DNA from: Rhodocyclaceae bacterium
GTDB taxonomy: Bacteria; Pseudomonadota; Gammaproteobacteria; Burkholderiales; Rhodocyclaceae
NCBI GenBank assembly: GCA_020445765.1
Contig: JAGRFY010000037.1
Span: 45,093-78,137, forward strand
Length of the DNA stretch: 33,045 nt
Direction of reading: 5' to 3'
Positions 15,754 to 23,648 of the stretch are shown here, piece by piece (the first letter of the stretch is position 1; each line of letters starts with the position of its first letter). The notes under the pieces are model-generated. The model did not search any database, was not told the origin of the DNA, and saw only the letters and a program-made list of their open reading frames with translations. Made by a program: the position numbers and the translations under genes.

Positions 15754-15767
15754 TTGACCGAGATCAA
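15754..15767 (-). promoter_or_regulatory. FNR/ANR/DNR-like box upstream of the oxidase operon
   Basis: TTGACCGAGATCAA matches the palindromic consensus TTGAT-N4-ATCAA at nine of ten defined bases. It lies 79-92 bases upstream of the first operon gene. A possible -10 (TAAGAT on the minus strand, 15716-15721) would place the box centre near -51, not the canonical -41.5, so the promoter geometry is uncertain. It sits in the only sizeable gap before the operon, which supports function. Confidence 0.45.
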
Positions 15768-15779
15768 CCCTTGTGCAGT

Positions 15780-17615
15780 TCAGGGCGACCGGCACTCGCA
15801 GTGGGCATAGGCGTGGCCGGGATCGTTCCAGTTGGCCAGATCACCAAGTTCGCCGACCATCTGCACGAACACGGCGGCGGCCCCGGTGGTCACCCCCCGA
15901 TCCGGACGGTCGGAGCCGAAGGCGTGGAGCAGCCGCTCGAGAATCCGCTCGCGGGCATCGAGTTCGGGTTCGATCCAGTCCACCCGGTAACGGTCGAGAC
16001 CGGCGCGACCCGCGGCAGCCTCGATCGCAGCGCCAAGGCCACCGAGTTGATCGACAAGTCCGTGGTCGAGCGCCTGACGTCCGCTCCAGACCTGGCCCTG
16101 CGCGACCCTTTCGACCGCGGCCGCATCCATCCCGCGCGCGCTCGCGACCAGTCCGACGAAGCGGCGGTAGCCATGTTCGATGCTGCTCTTCAAGGCCGAC
16201 GCCATCGGATCGGAAAGCGGCCTGCGCGGATCGAGGCCGCCAGCGATCGGCGAAGTGCCGACACCGTCGACAGCGAGCCCGCCACGGGCAAGCAGTCCGG
16301 ACAGGTCGGGAAACATGCCGAAGATGCCGATCGAGCCGGTCAGGGTCGAACTGCCGGCCCAGATCTCGTCCGCCGCCAGCGCCACCCAGTACCCCCCGGA
16401 TGCGGCCACCGAGCTCATCGACGCCACCACCGGCTTGCCGGCCTGACGGATCAGGTCCACCTCGCGGCGGATCCGTTCGGACGCGAATACACTGCCACCC
16501 GGGCTGTCGATGCGCAGCACCAGTGCCCGGTAGGCGTCGTCGTCGCGCACCCGCGCGAGCATGCCGGCGACGGTCTCGCCCCCGGCGACGCCGATCGGGC
16601 TGTCGCCGTCGACGATCGCGCCCTGCACCGTGACGACGGCGACGCGGGCGGGCGCCGGCACCTGCTGCGCGCGCACGCCGGCCAGGTAGGCGCCGAGGGC
16701 GGTACGGCGCGGCGCCTTGCCGTCATCGAGGCGGCCGAAGCGCGAGATCTGGAGTTCCCGCCACTGGTCCGGCGTCAACAGGCCGTCCACCAGGCCCGAC
16801 TGCAGCGCCAGCTGCGCGGCGTCGCCGCTGGCCGCCGCCAGCCGCGCCGGGTAATCATCTACCAGTGCGTCGAATTCGTCGGCACCGATGCTGCGGTGGG
16901 CAGTGACCCCTTCGAGCCATTGTGCCCACAGTCCGTCGAGCAGGCGAGTGGTCGCTTCGCGGTGGGGCTCGGACATCGATTCGCGCGTGAAGGGCTCGAC
17001 CGCGGACTTGTGTATGCCGACCCGGAACACGTTGATGCGGACGTCGAGCTTGTCGAACAGCCCCTTGTAATAGGTCGGATAGCTGGCAAAGCCGTGGGCG
17101 AGGACAAATCCGTCCGGCGCCATATAGACTTCGTCGGCCTGGCTCGCCAGGAAGTACTGGGCCTGGGTGAACCGACTGCCCCACGCCAGGATCGGCTTGT
17201 CGGGCGCAACCTCGCGAAAACGGGTGATCGCCGCCGCCAGCTCCTGCAGCTTGGCAAGACCGGCGGCAGCCAGCGGATCGGTCTCTATCACGACCCCGCG
17301 GATGCGTGCGTCGCCGGCCGCGGCGTCCAGTGCCTCGAGCACCTCGTGGAGCGGTGTCTGGCTCGGATTGGCGCCACGCTGCAGCAGACTCAGCGGATCG
17401 GCCACCGTCACCTGCTCGACGAGTTGTCCGGTCGGCCTCAGCAACAGCGCCGAGCCGTCGATCACCGGATCCGGCGCGCGCGCCAGCAACAGCGCCAATG
17501 CCAGCGCCAGCAACAACAGAAAGACCAGATTGGCGACCAGGCGCCTCAGTCCGTTGATCGCCGCCCACGCGCCACCCAGCAAGCGCATCAATAGGCCCTT
17601 CTCGCCGTTGCTCAT
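15780..17615 (-). CDS. sppA: Signal peptide peptidase SppA, long (67K) type
   Basis: SppA is an inner-membrane S49 serine protease that degrades cleaved signal peptides. At 611 residues it is the long, tandem-domain form (E. coli, 618). One transmembrane helix is visible near 26-46 (LVANLVFLLLLALALALLLA). The catalytic Lys is in the first domain, RVGIHKSAVEPF (Lys 203), and the catalytic Ser in the second, SSVAASGGYW (Ser 406); the RIDSPGGS segment (368-375) forms the oxyanion region. This matches the E. coli Lys/Ser dyad at 209 and 409. ATG 17615 gives MSNGEKG just before the membrane segment. A weak minus-strand promoter (CATAAT at 17643-17648) may serve it. It diverges from the protease cluster and has no obvious functional tie to it. 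Confidence 0.93.
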   Translation of the reverse strand: MSNGEKGLLMRLLGGAWAAINGLRRLVANLVFLLLLALALALLLARAPDPVIDGSALLLRPTGQLVEQVTVADPLSLLQRGANPSQTPLHEVLEALDAAAGDARIRGVVIETDPLAAAGLAKLQELAAAITRFREVAPDKPILAWGSRFTQAQYFLASQADEVYMAPDGFVLAHGFASYPTYYKGLFDKLDVRINVFRVGIHKSAVEPFTRESMSEPHREATTRLLDGLWAQWLEGVTAHRSIGADEFDALVDDYPARLAAASGDAAQLALQSGLVDGLLTPDQWRELQISRFGRLDDGKAPRRTALGAYLAGVRAQQVPAPARVAVVTVQGAIVDGDSPIGVAGGETVAGMLARVRDDDAYRALVLRIDSPGGSVFASERIRREVDLIRQAGKPVVASMSSVAASGGYWVALAADEIWAGSSTLTGSIGIFGMFPDLSGLLARGGLAVDGVGTSPIAGGLDPRRPLSDPMASALKSSIEHGYRRFVGLVASARGMDAAAVERVAQGQVWSGRQALDHGLVDQLGGLGAAIEAAAGRAGLDRYRVDWIEPELDARERILERLLHAFGSDRPDRGVTTGAAAVFVQMVGELGDLANWNDPGHAYAHCECRSP

Positions 17616-17719
17616 CGCCCGTCCCGCCAGTTCGATCCCTCGATTATGCCCGCACCCGAAAATTTGGCGACGCGACGGCCTTGCGATACGCTGCGCCCAC
17701 CGACCGATTGCCGAAAGAA

Positions 17720-18067
17720 ATGCGTTCGATGGCCCCGCGATCCGGACATGCCCTGCTGCTGAGCGCCCTGCTGGCGACCGCCTGCGCGAGCCCGGTCGCA
17801 CAGCCGCCCGGCGACTTGCGGGTGATCGTGCGCTTCGGCAAGAGCACCGACCCCGTCGATCCGGTACTGCTGCGCCGCCTGTCGGCTGCCGCTCGGAGCG
17901 AGGTCCGGGTTTCGGCCAGGATCACGGATACGGAATCGGCATACTGGCTGAGCTGCACCGAAGGCGATCCGTTCTGTGAAGACATGATGCTTCGCCTGCT
18001 GGCGGTGCCTCCGGTCGATGAAGTCATCCCGGATCGATATCGCTATCCTTCGGAACCCACACGATGA
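17720..18067 (+). CDS. Small lipoprotein resembling a free-standing subtilase propeptide (I9-like)
   Basis: This 115-residue protein has a lipoprotein-like signal (ALLLSALLATAC, Cys 22; the -3 residue is Ala, so the lipobox is atypical). The mature part is under 95 residues. It begins with a beta strand VIVRFG (35-40) and ends with VPPVDEVIPDRYRYP (96-110). That pattern resembles the inhibitor I9 propeptide of subtilases, in which an N-terminal VIVxF strand and a C-terminal pgVxxVepD strand form a ferredoxin-like fold. The next protein has its own such propeptide. Two cysteines (in LSCTEGDPFCED) could form a disulfide. Its stop overlaps the protease ATG (18064-18067, ATGA), implying coupled synthesis. 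A role as a dedicated inhibitor or folding helper is inference; the similarity is weak and seen only by eye. A TTG start at 17681 is possible but less likely. Confidence 0.7.
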   Translation: MRSMAPRSGHALLLSALLATACASPVAQPPGDLRVIVRFGKSTDPVDPVLLRRLSAAARSEVRVSARITDTESAYWLSCTEGDPFCEDMMLRLLAVPPVDEVIPDRYRYPSEPTR

Positions 18068-19968
18068 AACTGTTTTCCAGGTTTGCAGCCGCGGCGCTGA
18101 TGTGTTCGACCTGTGCCGCGGCCCACGCCGATGCGCGGGTCATCGTGAAGCTTCGTGATCAGGCCGTCGGCCTGCGCCAGGCCCAGGCCGTCGAACGCAC
18201 CCGGTCGCTGGCCCGGCGTCTCGGCGTTGCGCTCGCCCATGGCAGCCAGCCCGCACCCGGCCTGCTGGCCCTGCGGGCGCCCGACATCTCGATCGACGAC
18301 CTGCTGACGCGCCTCGCGAACGATCCGGCAATCGAGTTCGCCGTCGAGGATCACCTGCGCACGGCCCGAGCCCGCCCCAATGACACGCTGTTCGATTCGC
18401 AGTGGCATCTGCAGTCGAACGAAGTCTCGGCGATCGCCGCGGATCGTGCGTGGGACATCATCACCGGCGACGGCTCGGTCGTCGTCGCGGTGCTCGACAC
18501 CGGCATTCGTCCCGAGCATCCGGATCTCGCTCCACGGCTGGTGCCGGGCTACGACTTCATCACCGATGCCGCGCTGTCGGGCGACGGCGATGGTCGCGAC
18601 GCCGATCCGATCGACGTCGGCGACTTCATCGACGCCGCCGCCCAGAACGACCCCGACCTGCAGGCGATCTGCGGCGCCTCGCTGCTGCCCCAGGACAGCA
18701 GCTGGCACGGCACCCGGGTCGCCGGCGTGGTCGCCGCCGCCGGCAACAACTCGACCGGCATCACCGGCGTCGCCTGGAACACCCGGATCCAGCCGGTGCG
18801 CGTGCTCGGCAAGTGCGGCGGCTTCGATTCGGACATCATCGCGGCGATGCGCTGGGCGGGCGGCCTGGTGGTACCGGGTGTCGACCTCAACCCGACCCCG
18901 GCCCGCATCGTCAATCTCAGCCTCGGTGGCGAAGGTGCCTGCACTGCCGCCTACAACCAGGCCATCCAGGAACTGCTGGCGCGCGACGTGCTCGTCGTGA
19001 GTTCCGCCGGCAACGAGACCGGGCCGGTGGAGTCGCCCGCCAACTGCGCCTCGACGCTCACCGTCGGCGGCCTGCGACACATCGGCACCAAGGTCGGTTA
19101 CAGCAGTCTCGGTGCGGAGGTCGATATCAGTGCGCCGGCCGGCAATTGCGTGACCACCACGCTGCCCTGCCTGTTCCCGATCGACACCACCAGCAATGCC
19201 GGTACGACCACGCCCGGCGCCTCGATCTATACCGATGGCAACTCGCCGAACATCGGCACCAGCTTCAGCGCGCCCCAGGCGGCGGGGGTCGCGGCGCTGA
19301 TGTTGAGCGCCAATCCATCGCTCGGTCCGAACGACCTGATCGATCGCATCAAGAGTACGGCGCGCCCGTTTCCCCAGGATCCGACGATCCCGACCTGCCC
19401 GCAGACGGCCACCGGCTTCGACAACATCGGTCAGTGCAACTGCACGACGACGACCTGTGGCGCCGGCATGCTCGACGCCGGTGCCGCCGTCGCCGCGGCA
19501 GCCGCACCGGTGGCCGCGATCACCGCCCCGGCCACCGCGACCGCCGGCACCACGATCACGCTCGATGCGGCGGCCAGTGCGGCAATGGCCGGGCGCACCA
19601 TCGTCGATTGGCTGTGGACCATCGTCAGTGCGCCGGCGGGTGCGAGCCTGACCTCCGCCAACGCCCAGAGCACTGGGCTGCAACTGCCCGCCGAGGGAAG
19701 CTACCTGATCCGCGTGACGATCACCGATTCGGCGGGTGCCAGCGACGAAGCGGTGCATGCAGTCACCGTGGCGGCGGCGGTGGCGCCGCCGGTCACCACC
19801 CAGCCCGAGGCGAGCGGTGGCGGTGGCGGGGGCGGCGGCGATGCCGGATGGCTGCTGCCCTTGGTGCTGCTGCTTGCGTGGCCGTGGCTCGGCGACCGTT
19901 CGCGCTGCCCGCGCCGGACCCCTAAAGAGATCGATCGCCCCTCCGTTGACTGCAGGACACGCAACTGA
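18064..19968 (+). CDS. Subtilisin-like serine protease (S8) with propeptide, Ig-like domain and GlyGly-CTERM tail
   Basis: This 634-residue exported protease has a signal peptide (1-23) and an I9-like propeptide (VIVKLR at 26-31, ANDPAIEFAVEDHL at 85-98). The S8 catalytic domain carries Asp 145 (VAVLDTGI), His 215 (SSWHGTRVAG) and Ser 400 (GTSFSAPQAAG), with Asn 317 (SAGNETG) for the oxyanion hole. Several Cys pairs suggest disulfides. A PKD/Ig-like domain (about 495-572) follows. The end is a run of eight Gly (585-592), a hydrophobic helix (WLLPLVLLLAWPWL) and basic residues, the layout of GlyGly-CTERM signals processed by rhombosortase. About 20 further residues follow the basic cluster, longer than usual. 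It should be displayed on or released from the surface through type II secretion. ATG 18064 overlaps the lipoprotein gene. Confidence 0.93.
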   Translation: MKLFSRFAAAALMCSTCAAAHADARVIVKLRDQAVGLRQAQAVERTRSLARRLGVALAHGSQPAPGLLALRAPDISIDDLLTRLANDPAIEFAVEDHLRTARARPNDTLFDSQWHLQSNEVSAIAADRAWDIITGDGSVVVAVLDTGIRPEHPDLAPRLVPGYDFITDAALSGDGDGRDADPIDVGDFIDAAAQNDPDLQAICGASLLPQDSSWHGTRVAGVVAAAGNNSTGITGVAWNTRIQPVRVLGKCGGFDSDIIAAMRWAGGLVVPGVDLNPTPARIVNLSLGGEGACTAAYNQAIQELLARDVLVVSSAGNETGPVESPANCASTLTVGGLRHIGTKVGYSSLGAEVDISAPAGNCVTTTLPCLFPIDTTSNAGTTTPGASIYTDGNSPNIGTSFSAPQAAGVAALMLSANPSLGPNDLIDRIKSTARPFPQDPTIPTCPQTATGFDNIGQCNCTTTTCGAGMLDAGAAVAAAAAPVAAITAPATATAGTTITLDAAASAAMAGRTIVDWLWTIVSAPAGASLTSANAQSTGLQLPAEGSYLIRVTITDSAGASDEAVHAVTVAAAVAPPVTTQPEASGGGGGGGGDAGWLLPLVLLLAWPWLGDRSRCPRRTPKEIDRPSVDCRTRN

Positions 19969-19977
19969 GGAGCCGTG

Positions 19978-20382
19978 ATGAAACCGGGCCCCGTGGAGCG
20001 CCGCAGTTCGCAGCGCATCGTCACCCGACAACTCGGCCGGAACCGATTCTGGCTGTCCTGGTATGCCGGTCGCGTGCTGCTCGAGAACCTGTCGGTGGAC
20101 GGCTTCTCGATCAGCCTGTCCACACCGCCGGCGAGCGATCGCCCGTTCGAGTTCCTGCTCGAACGTGACGGCACGCTCGGCGGCGTCAGTGGCCTCGCGC
20201 AAGTCGTGAACTACAGCAGCGACGTCAATGGCGGCGTCGCCGGCTGCCGTTTCCTGTCACTGCACGAAGACGCGAGCGAACGCCTCACCGACTGGCTCGC
20301 CGGCCATGTGCTCGACGTCGCCGCAGTGCCGGTGACCGACATCGAGGCCGAGGACATCGTGCTCGGCCCGTCCATCGTCTGA
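19978..20382 (+). CDS. PilZ-domain protein (putative cyclic-di-GMP receptor)
   Basis: This 134-residue protein has the PilZ cyclic-di-GMP signature: RxxxR as RSSQR (residues 9-13) followed by NxSxxG as NLSVDG (37-42). A beta-barrel pattern and a C-terminal helix follow (ASERLTDWLAGHVL), with a short acidic tail. No other domain is present, so it would act as a single-domain effector. ATG 19978 is preferred over GTG 19975 because of the spacing to GAGGAG at 19967-19972. It lies nine bases after the protease stop and may be co-transcribed with it. That hints that secretion or display of the protease is tied to surface or biofilm control, which is inference. Confidence 0.85.
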   Translation: MKPGPVERRSSQRIVTRQLGRNRFWLSWYAGRVLLENLSVDGFSISLSTPPASDRPFEFLLERDGTLGGVSGLAQVVNYSSDVNGGVAGCRFLSLHEDASERLTDWLAGHVLDVAAVPVTDIEAEDIVLGPSIV

Positions 20383-20388
20383 CGCCCT

Positions 20389-20431
20389 GGCTGAATCACG
20401 GCCGCTGACGCGGTCGCGAGGCGACTCAGCC
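20389..20431. terminator. Possible bidirectional terminator between convergent pilZ-type gene and uspA
   Basis: An outer stem GGCTGA (20389-20394) / TCAGCC (20426-20431) encloses an inner perfect hairpin GTCGC-GAG-GCGAC (20413-20425). The structure lies exactly between two convergent stops. No T-run follows on either strand, so it would be a weak or factor-assisted terminator at best. Confidence 0.3.
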
Positions 20432-20860
20432 CTTGACCACCATCACCGAGCAGTCGGCCAGTTGCACGACCCTCGACGCGCAGGAACCGAGGAGCGTCTT
20501 TTCCAGACCCTTGGCATGGGACGGGATGACGATCAGATCCACGCCGAGGCGTCCGGCCTGGCCGGCGATCTGTTCGGCCGGATTGCCCTGGGCAACCAGC
20601 GGCACGGTGCGGATTCCGGCCGCGAATGTCTCGGCGACGTAGGCGCGCAAGGCCTTGGCGACCTCCTTGGTGGCTTTTTCCATTGCCGAATCGGGAAAGA
20701 AGGACGCGACCAGCGGCATGCCGAAGCCGGGCAGCACGGTCAGCACGAACAGCTCAGCGCCATGGCGGAGAGCCTCCTCGCTGGCGAAGTCCACCGCCTT
20801 CCTGGCGAGGCGCGTCTCTTGCAGGTCGATCGGCAACAGGATCTTCTCGATCATCGTCAT
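20426..20860 (-). CDS. Universal stress protein (UspA family), TRAP-associated
   Basis: This 144-residue single Usp domain begins EKILLPIDLQE and ends with a beta strand after the nucleotide-binding region. In that region the usual G-2x-G-9x-G(S/T) signature appears as SHAKGLEKTLLGSCAS. The first glycine is replaced, so ATP binding is plausible but not certain. It follows the TRAP permease gene by 52 bases. UspA proteins encoded with TRAP transporters are known, for example TeaD with the ectoine transporter of Halomonas, which lowers uptake. A regulatory role on this transporter is therefore inferred. ATG 20854 has better ribosome-binding spacing (GGGGA) than ATG 20860, so the protein may be two residues shorter. 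Confidence 0.88.
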   Translation of the reverse strand: MTMIEKILLPIDLQETRLARKAVDFASEEALRHGAELFVLTVLPGFGMPLVASFFPDSAMEKATKEVAKALRAYVAETFAAGIRTVPLVAQGNPAEQIAGQAGRLGVDLIVIPSHAKGLEKTLLGSCASRVVQLADCSVMVVKG

Positions 20861-20912
20861 TCCCCGTTCGAATGGGTCACGCTTGCGGCCGGCAGGGTCG
20901 GCGGAGAACGGC

Positions 20913-23498
20913 CTAGCCGGCGCCGGCCTTGCGTCGGCGTAGCTGCAGCATCGCCACCAGGGCCAGCAGCAGCGTCGCCGGGATGAACATCAACTGTTTC
21001 GGCGGGCGCTCCGCCTCGACCCGGATATCGAGGATCTGCCAGTCGAAATCGAGACCAGCCTGCTGGGCCGGACTGCCGAACATGACGTTGTCCGCGATCA
21101 CCTTGCCGTCGTCTTCGACGCGGGTCTCCAGGCCGGCGTTCATCAGCCGCTCTTCGCCCGAAGCCGCCGGGCCCATCGGCAACTGGACAGCCTTTTCGAC
21201 CAGATCGCCGTCGATCGTCTCGCCCTTGACCATCATCACCAGCTTGCCGTCCGGCGGCAATCGTTCGGCGAACTGCGTGATCTCGGTGGCCGGCACCACC
21301 CGGGTCGGCTCGTACACCATGTCCCACCAGTAGCCCGGGCGGAAGAAGGTGAAGGTGACCAGCAGCAGCGCAGCGGACTCCCACAACCGGCTGCGGGTCA
21401 GCCAGTAGCCCTGGGTCGCGGCCGCGAACAGCAGCATGCCGACCAGCGCACCGAAGATCACGACGACCAGTTCGAACCAGCCGTCGATGCCGATCAGCAG
21501 CAACTGGGTGTTGAAGATGAACATGAAGGGCAGGATCGCCGTACGGATGTCGTACATGAAGCCCTGGATGCCGGTCTTGATCGGGTCCGCCTTGGCGATC
21601 GCCGCGGCGGCGAAGGCGGCCAGGCCCACCGGCGGTGTGTCGTCGGCGAGGATGCCGAAATAGAACACGAACATATGCACCGCGACCAGCGGCAGGATCA
21701 TGCCCTCGTTCGATGCCAGCGCCACCACCACCGGCGCCATCAGGCTCGACACGACGATGTAGTTGGCGGTGGTGGGCAGGCCCATGCCGAGCACGATGCA
21801 GATCACCGCAGTGAAGATCAACGCGAGCATCAACTGGCCGCCGGAGATCAACTCGACGAATTCGATCATGACCTGACCGATGCCGGTCAGCGTGATCGTG
21901 CCGACGACGATGCCGGCCGCGGCGGTCGCCACGCCGATGCCGATCATGTTGCGCGCGCCGATCGCCAGCCCGTCGATGCAATCGTCGAGCCCCTGACGCA
22001 GGCTGCCTGCGGTCGGCTGGCCACGGAAGCGGGCCAGCAGCGGCCGCTGGGTCAGCACGATGCCGATCATCAGCACGGTCGCCCAGAATGCCGCCAGCCC
22101 CGGCGAGAAGCGTTCGACGATCAGGCACCACATCAGCACCACGATCGGAAGCAGGAAATAGAGCCCGACCTTGACCGTCGGCCCGACTTCCGGCAGTTCG
22201 AGCACCGGATCGTCGGGATCGTCCATCTCCAGTTCGGGAAAGCGCGCCGCGAACTTGAGCAGGCCGACATAGGCTGCGGCGACCAGCAGCGCGACGATGT
22301 AGATCGCGCCACCGCCGGCCAGCGTCTTGATCCAGCCGATGCCGTAGTACACCACCAGACCGATGGCGCAGGTGCCGGCAACGACGGCGGCGAAGGTCGC
22401 AAGCTTCTGCGCCAGGGTCGACCGTGTCCGTCGCGGCAATCCCTGCATGTCGGCTTTCAGCGCTTCGAGGTGCACGATGTAGACCAGCGCGATGTAGGAG
22501 ATCACCGCCGGCAGGATCGCGTGCTTGATCACCTCGATGTAGCTGATGCCGACGTATTCGATCATCAGGAATGCGGCGGCCCCCATCACCGGCGGCGTCA
22601 ACTGGCCATTGGTCGAACCGGCGACCTCGACCGCGCCGGCCTTGACGCCGGAGAAGCCGACGCGCTTCATCAGCGGAATGGTGAAGGTCCCGGTGGTCGC
22701 GACGTTGGCGATTGACGAACCGGATATCAGGCCGGTCGCGGCCGATGCCACCACCGCCGCCTTGGCCGGCCCGCCGCGCATGTGGCCGAGCAGGGCGAAG
22801 GCCATCTTGATGAAGTAGTTGCCGGCGCCGGCCTTCTCGAGCATTGCACCGAACAGCACGAACAGAAAGACGAAGCTGCTCGAGACACCGAGCGCGACGC
22901 CGAACACGCCTTCGGTGGTGAGCCATTGGTGCGACATCACCTTGGCCAGACTCTGGCCCTTGTGGGCGATGACCTCCGGCATGTAGGGGCCGAAGAAGGT
23001 GTAGATCAGGAACACCGAAGCGACGATCATCAGCGGCGGCCCGAGTGCGCGTCGCGTCGCTTCGAGCAACAGCACCATGCCGCAGATGCCGACCACCAGA
23101 TCGACGGTGGTGGGCGCACCCGAGCGCCCCGACAGTTCCGTGTAGAACAGGTAGATATACGCAGCGCTGGCCGCCGCGACGATCGCCATCACCCAGTCCG
23201 CGATCGGAATGCGCTCACGCGGCGATGACGCGAACGCCGGATACGCGGTGTATGCCAGGGACAATGCGAAGGCGAGGTGGATCGAGCGGACCTCGGTGTC
23301 GTTGAATACGCCGATCCCGACCAGGAACGGCAGCGGCGAGGCGACCCACAACTGGAACAGCGACCAGACGACCGCGGTGCCGAACAACAGCCGACCCGGC
23401 AACCCGGCCGGATGGCGTGCGCCGCTGTCGCTCTGGGCGACCATCTCTTGCAGTTCGCGATCGGTATCGCGATCCTGGCTGTCCGAAGTATCCCGCAT
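20913..23498 (-). CDS. TRAP transporter fused permease (4TM/12TM) with DUF3394 tail
   Basis: This 861-residue membrane protein fuses the small (DctQ-like) and large (DctM-like) TRAP subunits, the form that works with TAXI receptors. Many hydrophobic helices are visible from about residue 36 onward. The conserved DctM region includes VASAATGLISGSSIANVATTGTFTIPLMKR (about 253-282) and STNGQLTPPVMGAAAFLM, typical of secondary sodium-coupled TRAP transporters. The C-terminal part (about 690-861) is the soluble DUF3394 domain followed by a last membrane helix and a basic tail. ATG 23498 is preceded by AGGGAA. The substrate cannot be told from sequence; TAXI systems include transporters for glutamate and related acids. 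It lies between the receptor and uspA genes. Confidence 0.94.
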   Translation of the reverse strand: MRDTSDSQDRDTDRELQEMVAQSDSGARHPAGLPGRLLFGTAVVWSLFQLWVASPLPFLVGIGVFNDTEVRSIHLAFALSLAYTAYPAFASSPRERIPIADWVMAIVAAASAAYIYLFYTELSGRSGAPTTVDLVVGICGMVLLLEATRRALGPPLMIVASVFLIYTFFGPYMPEVIAHKGQSLAKVMSHQWLTTEGVFGVALGVSSSFVFLFVLFGAMLEKAGAGNYFIKMAFALLGHMRGGPAKAAVVASAATGLISGSSIANVATTGTFTIPLMKRVGFSGVKAGAVEVAGSTNGQLTPPVMGAAAFLMIEYVGISYIEVIKHAILPAVISYIALVYIVHLEALKADMQGLPRRTRSTLAQKLATFAAVVAGTCAIGLVVYYGIGWIKTLAGGGAIYIVALLVAAAYVGLLKFAARFPELEMDDPDDPVLELPEVGPTVKVGLYFLLPIVVLMWCLIVERFSPGLAAFWATVLMIGIVLTQRPLLARFRGQPTAGSLRQGLDDCIDGLAIGARNMIGIGVATAAAGIVVGTITLTGIGQVMIEFVELISGGQLMLALIFTAVICIVLGMGLPTTANYIVVSSLMAPVVVALASNEGMILPLVAVHMFVFYFGILADDTPPVGLAAFAAAAIAKADPIKTGIQGFMYDIRTAILPFMFIFNTQLLLIGIDGWFELVVVIFGALVGMLLFAAATQGYWLTRSRLWESAALLLVTFTFFRPGYWWDMVYEPTRVVPATEITQFAERLPPDGKLVMMVKGETIDGDLVEKAVQLPMGPAASGEERLMNAGLETRVEDDGKVIADNVMFGSPAQQAGLDFDWQILDIRVEAERPPKQLMFIPATLLLALVAMLQLRRRKAGAG

Positions 23499-23614
23499 GA
23501 TTTCCCTCGCCCGTGGCAGGCCGGCGCAAATTGCCGCCCCGCCGGTCCGGTGGATCTTCGGGCCGCCCGCAGCACTTGAGCGCCGCGGACCACACCCTCG
23601 TCTGACCGGCCGGC

Positions 23615-23637
23615 GGCGGCGCCGGATCGGCGCCGCC
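23615..23637 (-). terminator. Intercistronic GC-rich hairpin between TAXI receptor and TRAP permease
   Basis: A perfect nine-bp stem GGCGGCGCC / GGCGCCGCC with a five-base loop lies 12 bases after the receptor stop and 117 bases before the permease start. No T-run follows. Such stems after binding-protein genes often protect the upstream mRNA or partly stop transcription, giving more receptor than permease. Confidence 0.6.
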
Positions 23638-23648
23638 GAGCCGCCCGC

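Noticed and set aside
15771-17594. 607-codon plus-strand open frame
   Set aside because: Antisense to sppA, which has an intact Lys/Ser dyad; low-complexity product.
17643-17670. sppA promoter as a separate feature
   Set aside because: CATAAT with a four-of-six -35 at 16 bases is too weak to list alone in GC-rich DNA.
18043-20202. 719-codon minus-strand open frame
   Set aside because: Antisense to the lipoprotein end, subtilase and PilZ genes; Arg/Gly-rich with no recognisable domain.
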